NCBI GenBank assembly: GCA_900548315.1
Contig: URJU01000155.1
Span: forward strand, 1 to 5,038
DNA: 5,038 bases
Direction: 5' to 3'
Origin: an uncultured Coprococcus sp.
Lineage (GTDB): Bacteria > Bacillota > Clostridia > Lachnospirales > Lachnospiraceae
Below are positions 1-5,038 of this stretch, one piece after another (within the stretch, counting starts at the first letter, position 1; each line of letters begins with the position of its first letter). The translations under genes and the position numbers were made by a program. The notes below the pieces were generated by a model. It made no database searches. It had not been told where the DNA came from and worked only from the letters and a program-made list of their open reading frames with translations.

Positions 1-1241
1 ATGATGACGAAGAGTCCGACAGCGAGAAATTTTTCAGGGAAAATCTTCTGGATGAGGCTGACCCTAAGGTAGTTAATCCGGAGAGAAAGAAACTTAATAT
101 AAGTACGAAGGTTTGGGCAATTGCATTTTTCGTACTCTTGGCGTTGTTTATACTTATATGCGTTATATACGTCAAAAATTATGCAAGAATGAAGTATAAT
201 GAGATGAACATCAATGAGATAAGTGCAGATCAGCTCCTTGTAAATGATGGAGTGAAGGATGCGACAAGTGGATACAGAACAATAGCCCTGTACGGTTTGG
301 ATTCTAGGGATCATAATATGGATGCAGGAACAAACAGCGACAGTATCATGCTGGTAAGCATAAATGAGTCTACCAACGAGATTAAACTGGTATCAGTTTA
401 TAGAGATACATTGATGGATATAGCAAGCGGGGCAATGAACGAGTCTCAAAAGGTCAATTATGCATATCAGCTAGGGGGCGCGGTCACAGCTATAAATACG
501 CTGAATACAAACCTGGATCTCAACATTACAGATTATGTTGCAGTTGATTTTAATGCAATGGCAAGCATCATTGATGCAGTGGGCGGAGTTGATGTGAATG
601 TGGTTGATGACGAGATCAACAACTTTAATAAAAATCTTGCAGAGCAGATAAGCATATCAGGAAAGTATTCATCGGGTATAACTCAGGCTGGACAGTATAC
701 TTTGGACGGACAGCAGGCGGTTGCATACTCAAGGATTCGTTCCACAGCCAGTGGAGATATTACAAGAACAGAGAGACAGAGAATCATCCTTATAAAAGTT
801 ATAGACAAGCTCATCAAGGCAGATACCGGATCACTGAGTGCATTTGTTGATGTTTCGTTCAACAATATATCAACAAGTCTGAACAAGGACAATATACTGG
901 ATCTTGTAAAGGATGTTGCAAAATATAAAGTTACAGACACAGTAGGTTTTCCATTTTCATATGAGGCCGTGGATGTGGCAGACAAGGGTCGCTGTCTAGC
1001 GGCTGCAGATATGGCGACAAATGTACAGGCACTTCATGAATACTTATACGGAGCTGCACATTATAAGGTATCAGACACTGCAAAGCAGATAAGTGCAAGT
1101 CTTGAAAAAGAAACTGGAGTTAGTGCCCAGAAGATAAAGATCGAATCTGAAAAACCGGGAGATGGTATATCTGATGGAAAAGAAGAGGGAGACCTCAGGA
1201 CGATAACAGAGCCGCCAAAGGGTATGATCCTGGATGAGTGA
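1..1241 (+). CDS. LytR-CpsA-Psr (LCP) family cell-wall glycopolymer ligase, 5'-truncated
   Basis: LCP proteins are membrane-anchored enzymes that act outside the cell, moving teichoic acid, capsule or other polymers from undecaprenyl-pyrophosphate carriers onto peptidoglycan. The frame is open from position 3 with no stop, so about 412 residues are visible and the true start lies upstream. The TTG at 138 falls inside the membrane helix and is an internal leucine. Numbering from position 3: an acidic cytoplasmic tail (1-36), one membrane helix (about 37-57, starting VWAIAFFVLL), and an extracellular LCP domain from about 90 to 290. Family signatures are GLDSR (98-102), NSD (111-113), YRDT with Arg134 and Asp135, and TRTERQR with Arg255, Arg258 and Gln259; these match the Asp/Arg residues that bind metal and pyrophosphate. 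The C-terminal tail is polar and low in complexity. No neighbour on the left is visible, so the polymer substrate cannot be named. The family call is secure; the exact role is not. Confidence 0.93.
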   Translation, partial: DDEESDSEKFFRENLLDEADPKVVNPERKKLNISTKVWAIAFFVLLALFILICVIYVKNYARMKYNEMNINEISADQLLVNDGVKDATSGYRTIALYGLDSRDHNMDAGTNSDSIMLVSINESTNEIKLVSVYRDTLMDIASGAMNESQKVNYAYQLGGAVTAINTLNTNLDLNITDYVAVDFNAMASIIDAVGGVDVNVVDDEINNFNKNLAEQISISGKYSSGITQAGQYTLDGQQAVAYSRIRSTASGDITRTERQRIILIKVIDKLIKADTGSLSAFVDVSFNNISTSLNKDNILDLVKDVAKYKVTDTVGFPFSYEAVDVADKGRCLAAADMATNVQALHEYLYGAAHYKVSDTAKQISASLEKETGVSAQKIKIESEKPGDGISDGKEEGDLRTITEPPKGMILDE

Positions 1242-1292
1242 TGTGTTCCGATCGTAGATGTTTAAGATCTAATAAAGTAAAGAGGTAATTAT

Positions 1293-1340
1293 AAAAATTC
1301 CCATACAAATGCATATGAGCATGAGTATGGGAATTTTTTT
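1293..1340 (+). terminator. Intrinsic (Rho-independent) terminator after the LCP gene
   Basis: A perfect 14-bp stem pairs 1293-1306 with 1325-1338 (AAAAATTCCCATAC with its complement). It continues in the same register through a 2x2 internal loop into a second 4-bp stem (ATGC/GCAT, 1309-1312 with 1319-1322) closed by a 6-base loop. A run of seven T follows the GGGAA on the right arm (1334-1340). It starts 51 bases after the LCP stop codon. The matching A-run on the left arm means the hairpin could also stop transcription coming from the right. Its position supports independent transcription of the LCP gene and gltB. Confidence 0.92.
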
Positions 1341-1360
1341 GTGGAGTTACATAAAAAGTG

Positions 1361-1370
1361 GTGTGCACAA
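1361..1370. repeat. Palindromic element GTGTGCACAA, copy 1
   Basis: The core TGTGCACA (1362-1369) is a perfect 8-base palindrome. The 10-mer GTGTGCACAA differs by one base from GTGTACACAA at 1421-1430, exactly 60 bases downstream. The copy lies between the terminator and the gltB promoter, about 150 bases upstream of the predicted transcription start. Paired palindromes in a promoter region suggest a dimeric regulator that may bind both sites, but no specific regulator is recognised. Confidence 0.4.
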
Positions 1371-1418
1371 TACTAAAACAGTTAGGAAATAATGCATTGC
1401 AAAAAACAATATGGATAA

Positions 1419-1430
1419 TTGTGTACACAA
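1419..1430. repeat. Palindromic element TTGTGTACACAA, copy 2
   Basis: This is a perfect 12-base palindrome, the stronger of the two related elements upstream of gltB. Its centre is roughly 96 bases upstream of the predicted transcription start. The inner GTGTACAC resembles the GT-N-TA-N-AC pattern of HutC-subfamily GntR regulators, but that is only a resemblance. It does not fit the CodY pattern of the site at 1456-1470. Confidence 0.45.
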
Positions 1431-1453
1431 CAAAAGAAAATGAGCGCAAAACA

Positions 1454-1472
1454 GAAATTGTCAGACAATTTC
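1454..1472. promoter_or_regulatory. 19-base palindrome, probable CodY box upstream of gltB
   Basis: GAAATTGTCAGACAATTTC is a perfect inverted repeat with 9-base arms around a central A at 1463. The inner 15-mer AATTGTCAGACAATT (1456-1470) matches the published CodY consensus AATTTTCWGAAAATT at 13 of 15 positions, and the two mismatches are symmetric (G for T, C for A). CodY is a GTP- and branched-chain-amino-acid-responsive regulator in Firmicutes, and glutamate synthase genes are among its known targets in lactococci. The site ends 13 bases before the -35 box, centred near -58. That position suits an activator, or a repressor that blocks the upstream face. The short direct repeat CGCAAAA (1445-1451 and 1472-1478) flanks it. 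Operator function is inferred. Confidence 0.6.
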
Positions 1473-1485
1473 GCAAAAAAAGTTG

Positions 1486-1514
1486 TTTACAAACGATGCA
1501 AATGGTAGTAATAT
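1486..1514 (+). promoter_or_regulatory. Sigma-A promoter of gltB
   Basis: The -35 element TTTACA (1486-1491) is separated by an optimal 17 bases from the -10 element TAATAT (1509-1514); each is one base from consensus. Transcription would begin near 1520-1522, leaving an AT-rich leader of about 114 bases before the gltB ATG. It is the best-spaced promoter pair in the gap. The weaker pair TTGAGA (1534-1539) with GATATT (1556-1561) lies downstream and may be chance in this AT-rich DNA. Confidence 0.7.
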
Positions 1515-1552
1515 ATCAAAAATGATAAAACACTTGAGAAAAATATAAAAAT

Positions 1553-1597
1553 AACGATATTTACTTGAAAAACAAAAGTTAAAAATGAAATATCGTT
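1553..1597 (+). promoter_or_regulatory. Leader hairpin in the gltB 5' untranslated region
   Basis: AACGATATTT (1553-1562) is perfectly complementary to AAATATCGTT (1588-1597), giving a 10-bp stem, plus a possible G-U pair outside it, around a 25-base A-rich loop. A short ACTT/AAGT pairing (1563-1566 with 1576-1579) is possible within the loop. The element lies wholly in the predicted gltB leader and ends 20 bases before the ribosome binding site. No T-run follows it, so it is not a terminator as drawn. It could stabilise the mRNA, or as DNA serve as a widely spaced operator. It matches no riboswitch or T-box that I recognise. Confidence 0.5.
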
Positions 1598-1617
1598 GCG
1601 AATAGCAAAAAACGTGG

Positions 1618-1623
1618 AAAGGA
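1618..1623 (+). promoter_or_regulatory. Ribosome binding site of gltB
   Basis: AAAGGA lies 11 bases before the ATG at 1635, slightly longer than the ideal spacing. A second AGGA (1630-1633) is only one base from the ATG and too close to be used. The frame is open upstream to a TGA at 1566, with a GTG at 1614 and a TTG at 1596. Neither has a purine-rich site in front, so ATG 1635 is preferred. Confidence 0.65.
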
Positions 1624-1634
1624 CGGAACAGGAT

Positions 1635-4600
1635 ATGATTGAGAATAAGAGAGCAGAGAATACCGGATTATATGACTCGAGTTTTGAACATGACAACTGT
1701 GGTATCGGTGCCGTTGTCAATATCAAGGGTATCAAGACACACGACACAGTGAACAATGCTCTCAAGATAGTGGAGAATCTTGAGCACAGAGCAGGAAAGG
1801 ATGCAGAGGGCAAGACAGGAGACGGTGTAGGTATACTCCTTCAGATATCGCATAAGTTCTTCAGCAAGGCTGTAGCAGAGCTTGGATACGACCTTGGAAA
1901 GGAAGGCGATTATGGAATAGGAATGTTCTTCTTTCCACAGAAGGAGCTGGCTCGCAAGCAGGCTATGAAGATGTTTGAGGTCATAGTTGAGAAAGAAGGT
2001 CTTGAGTTCATTTGCTGGAGAGAGGTTCCTACAACACCCGGAATCCTAGGTAAGAAGGCTATAGATGTTATGCCATGTATCATGCAGGCATTCATCAGAA
2101 GACCAGAGACAGTGAAGGCAGGTATGGACTTTGACAGAAAGCTCTACTTTGTCAGAAGAATATTTGAGGAGAGCAATGATGACACATATGTTCCATCACT
2201 TTCAAGTAAGACCATAGTATATAAGGGAATGTTCCTTGTTGGGGAGCTCAGGATGTTCTACAACGACCTTCAGGATCCTGATTATGAGTCAGCAATAGGA
2301 CTAGTTCATTCAAGATTCTCAACGAATACAACACCATCATGGCTCAGAGCCCATCCATACAGATATCTGTGCCATAATGGTGAGATCAATACAATAAGAG
2401 GAAATGAGGACAAGATGATCGCCCGTGAGGAGACAATGGAGTCGACCATCATGCAGGATGAGATGTATAAGGTTATGCCTGTTCTTGATCCTGATGGTTC
2501 GGATTCAGCAAGACTTGACAACTGTCTTGAGTTCCTTGTACTCAACGGAATACCACTTCCTATGGCAGTCATGATCACGATCCCTGAGCCGTGGGAGAAC
2601 GACAGAGCCATGAGCCAGGAGAAGAAAGATTTTTATCAGTACTATGCAACCATGATGGAGCCTTGGGACGGCCCTGCTTCTATATTATTCACAGACGGTG
2701 AACTCATGGGAGCAGTCCTCGACAGAAATGGACTGAGACCATCGAGATACTATATAACAGATGATGATTACCTTGTACTTTCATCGGAGGTCGGAGTTCT
2801 GGACGTAGATCCATCCAAGATCGTGAAGAAAGACCGACTCAGACCTGGTAAGATGCTTTTGGTAGATACGGTGAACGGACGTCTTATCTCAGATGAGGAG
2901 ATCAAGGAGAAATACGCGCTTGCAAAGCCTTACGGAGAGTGGGTAGACAGCAATCTTGTGCATCTCGCTGATCTGAAGATTCCAAATATCAGAGTTCAAG
3001 AGTACACAGACGAGGAGAGAGCAAGACTTCAGAAGGCATTTGGATATACCTATGAAGACTTCAAGAACACGATATATCCTATGGCAGAGAAAGGTGCAGA
3101 GGCCATCAGCGCCATGGGTACTGACACACCGCTGGCAGTCCTTTCAAACAGCCACAAGCCACTGTTCAACTTCTTCAAGCAGTTATTTGCACAGGTTACA
3201 AACCCTCCAATTGATGCGATCAGAGAGGAAGTTGTCACATCAACATCTGTATATCTCGGAAAGGACGGTAACATCCTTGAGGAGAAACCGGAGAACTGTC
3301 ATGTGCTGAAGATCAACCATCCGATACTGACAAACACAGACCTTCTGAAGATCAAGAATATGAATGTTCCCGGACTTAAGGTTGCAACACTCCCTATTCT
3401 TTATTATAAGAATACATCCATGGAGAAGGCACTTGACAGATTGTTCATTGAGGCCGACAAGCTCTACAGGGACGGTGTAAATATACTCATCCTCTCAGAC
3501 AGAGGCGTGGATGAGAACCATGTGGCAATACCATCACTCCTTGCAGTATCAGCGATGCAAAAGCATCTGGTAAGGACAAAGAAGAGAACAGCCGTAGCCA
3601 TTATACTTGAGAGTGCAGATCCAAGAAATGTTCATCACTTCGCAACACTTCTCGGATACGGTGCATGTGCGGTAAACCCATATCTTGCAATAGAGACAAT
3701 AAAGCAGATGGTTGATTCACATCTGTTGAACAAGGATTTCAATGCGGCTGTCGATGATTACAACAGTGCAATATGTCATGGAATAGTAAAGATCGCATCC
3801 AAGATGGGTGTTTCAACGATCCAGTCATACATGGGTTCACAGATATTTGAATGCATCGGTCTTTCGAAGGATGTTGTGGACAGATACTTTACAAATACAG
3901 TAAGCCGTGTCGGTGGTTCCGGAATAAAGGAACTTGAGAAGACCGTTGATGATCTCCATTCATCAGCATTTGATCCGCTTGGACTGAACACGAATCTTGC
4001 CCTCACAAGCATAGGAGCACACAAGTTTAGAAGCGGCAAGGAGGAACATCTGTACAATCCTGTTACAATACATCTTCTTCAGGAGGCTACAAGACGTGGT
4101 GACTACAAGCTGTTCAAACAGTACACGGCAGCGCTCCATGACGAGCAGAAACCATTCCACCTCAGGGGACTCATGGATTTCAAGTTCGCTGATAAACAGA
4201 TTCCGCTTGATGAGGTTGAGCCTGCAAGTGAGATCGTGAAGAGATTTAAGACTGGTGCCATGAGTTATGGAAGTATATCACAGGAGGCACATGAGTGTAT
4301 GGCCATCGCCATGAACGAACTGGGAGGCAAGTCCAACTCAGGAGAGGGCGGTGAGTCGATAGAGAGACTTACCATCGGCAAGGATGGCAAGAACAGATGT
4401 TCAGCCATCAAGCAGGTTGCATCTGGAAGATTTGGAGTTACATCAAGATATCTTGTGAGTGCAAAGGAAATTCAGATCAAGATGGCACAGGGAGCAAAGC
4501 CTGGTGAGGGCGGACATCTTCCTGGCGGAAAGGTATATCCTTGGATTGCAAAGACAAGGCTTTCAACACCTGGAGTAAGCCTTATATCCCCACCACCACA

Positions 4601-5013
4601 TCACGATATCTATTCGATAGAGGATCTTGCACAGCTCATCTACGACTGTAAGAATGCAAACCGCGATGCGAGAATATCTGTTAAGCTTGTTTCGGAGGCT
4701 GGTGTCGGTACGGTAGCAGCCGGAGTTGCAAAGGCTGGAGCACAGGTCATCCTGATCTCAGGTTACGATGGAGGAACAGGAGCAGCACCTAATAACTCCA
4801 TTCATTACGCAGGTCTTCCTTGGGAGCTTGGACTTGCAGAGACACATCAGACACTTATCATGAACGACCTCAGAAATAAGGTTATCCTTGAGGCTGATGG
4901 TAAGCTTATGACAGGACGTGACGTTGCCATAGCTGCAATGCTCGGTGCAGAGGAGTTTGGATTTGCAACAGCACCGCTTGTAACAATGGGCTGTGTCATG
5001 ATGAGGGTGTGTA
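1635..5013 (+). CDS. gltB: Glutamate synthase (NADPH-type), large/alpha subunit, 3'-truncated by contig end
   Basis: GltB works with the small subunit GltD to convert glutamine plus 2-oxoglutarate into two glutamates in the cytoplasm. 1126 codons are present, about three quarters of the usual 1500 residues. A propeptide of 21 residues precedes Cys22 (CGIG), the N-terminal nucleophile of the class II glutaminase domain exposed by maturation. That domain carries HSRFSTN (225-231), HNGEIN (247-252), SDSARLDN (289-296) and DRNGLRPSRY (363-372). The central domain holds LSNSHKPLFNFFKQLFAQV (503-521) and NPPID. The FMN/synthase domain has GAMSYGSIS (874-882), NSGEGGE (901-907), AQGAKPGEGG (951-960), SPPPHHDIYS (985-994) and SGYDGGTGAAP (1042-1052). 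Genuine sequence stops at Cys1126, after GCVMMRV; this is probably the first ligand of the 3Fe-4S cluster, so the other two ligands and the C-terminal beta-helix domain are missing. No frameshift or internal stop was seen. gltD is not in the window. The B. subtilis equivalent is named gltA. Confidence 0.97.
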
Positions 5014-5038
5014 CTGTCTCTTATACACATCTGACGCT
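5014..5038. other. Nextera/Tn5 sequencing adapter left on the contig end (artefact)
   Basis: Positions 5014-5032 read CTGTCTCTTATACACATCT, the exact 19-base hyperactive Tn5 mosaic end, followed by GACGCT (5033-5038), the start of the reverse complement of the Nextera Read 1 adapter. The mosaic end is an engineered hybrid of the two natural IS50 ends, so an exact copy is a library artefact rather than a transposon. In the gltB frame it translates to the false tail VSYTHLT after a hybrid ACT codon. On the reverse strand it creates the false start MCIRDS. Real sequence ends at or just before 5013. Confidence 0.97.

Noticed and set aside
1459..1475. TnrA/GlnR-type nitrogen box (TGTNA-N7-TNACA)
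   Set aside because: TGTCA-N7-TCGCA misses one position of the outer pattern and more of the central AT-rich part. The overlapping CodY-like palindrome is a much better and symmetric fit.
1195..1476. Reverse-strand ORF of 93 codons across the intergenic gap
   Set aside because: It runs straight through the terminator hairpin and the end of the LCP gene, has a low-complexity composition and matches no family I recognise.
1532..1568. Direct repeat ACTTGA (1532-1537 and 1563-1568) in the gltB leader
   Set aside because: Six-base identity in AT-rich DNA is expected by chance and has no further support.
1614..1616. GTG as an alternative gltB start, adding seven residues to the propeptide
   Set aside because: It is in frame, but no ribosome binding site precedes it, whereas ATG 1635 has AAAGGA upstream.
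1341..1634. Riboswitch or T-box leader upstream of gltB
   Set aside because: I saw no T-box sequence, no known riboswitch core and no terminator between the promoter and the ATG; only the simple hairpin at 1553-1597 is present.
3040..3309. Plus-strand ORF of 89 codons inside gltB
   Set aside because: It is an out-of-frame shadow of gltB; the gltB frame is continuous and conserved across this stretch.
4758..5030. Reverse-strand ORF of 90 codons with a Cys-rich translation
   Set aside because: Its start and first residues (MCIRDS) come from the sequencing adapter and the rest is antisense to conserved gltB codons.
5014..5032. A transposon (Tn5/IS50) end inserted in gltB
   Set aside because: The sequence is the engineered mosaic end, not a natural IS50 inside or outside end, and it continues into the Read 1 adapter at the contig terminus.

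Overview
The window looks like an ordinary chromosomal segment from a low-to-moderate GC Firmicute, most likely a Lachnospiraceae-type Clostridium relative. This is inferred from AGA/ATA-rich codon use, an AT-rich intergenic region, a LytR-CpsA-Psr (LCP) wall enzyme and a clostridial-looking glutamate synthase. I could not confirm the taxon without a database search.

Layout: (1) Positions 1-1241 hold the 3' part of an LCP-family cell-wall glycopolymer ligase gene. Its reading frame is open to the left edge, so the true start lies outside the window. (2) Positions 1242-1634 are a non-coding gap of 393 bases. It begins with a strong intrinsic terminator (1293-1340) that separates the two transcription units. 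Then come two near-identical GTGT/CACAA palindromes exactly 60 bases apart, a 19-base palindrome that fits the CodY box at 13 of 15 positions, a well-formed sigma-A promoter (TTTACA-17-TAATAT), a 10-bp leader hairpin and a ribosome binding site. (3) Positions 1635-5013 hold the first 1126 codons of gltB, the large (alpha) subunit of NADPH-type glutamate synthase. The coding sequence is uninterrupted and includes the glutaminase domain, the central domain and much of the FMN/synthase domain. (4) Positions 5014-5038 are not biological. They are the Tn5 mosaic end plus the start of the Nextera Read 1 adapter, left on the contig end.

The two genes have unrelated jobs: the LCP protein attaches polymers to peptidoglycan, while GltB makes glutamate from glutamine and 2-oxoglutarate. 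The terminator and the separate promoter suggest they are expressed independently. The regulatory interest lies in the gltB upstream region, where a CodY-like site just upstream of the promoter would tie nitrogen assimilation to branched-chain amino acid and GTP status. I found no mobile element, CRISPR array, RNA gene or undescribed system. The most consequential observation is the adapter contamination, which falsely extends and cuts off gltB and creates a false reverse-strand ORF.
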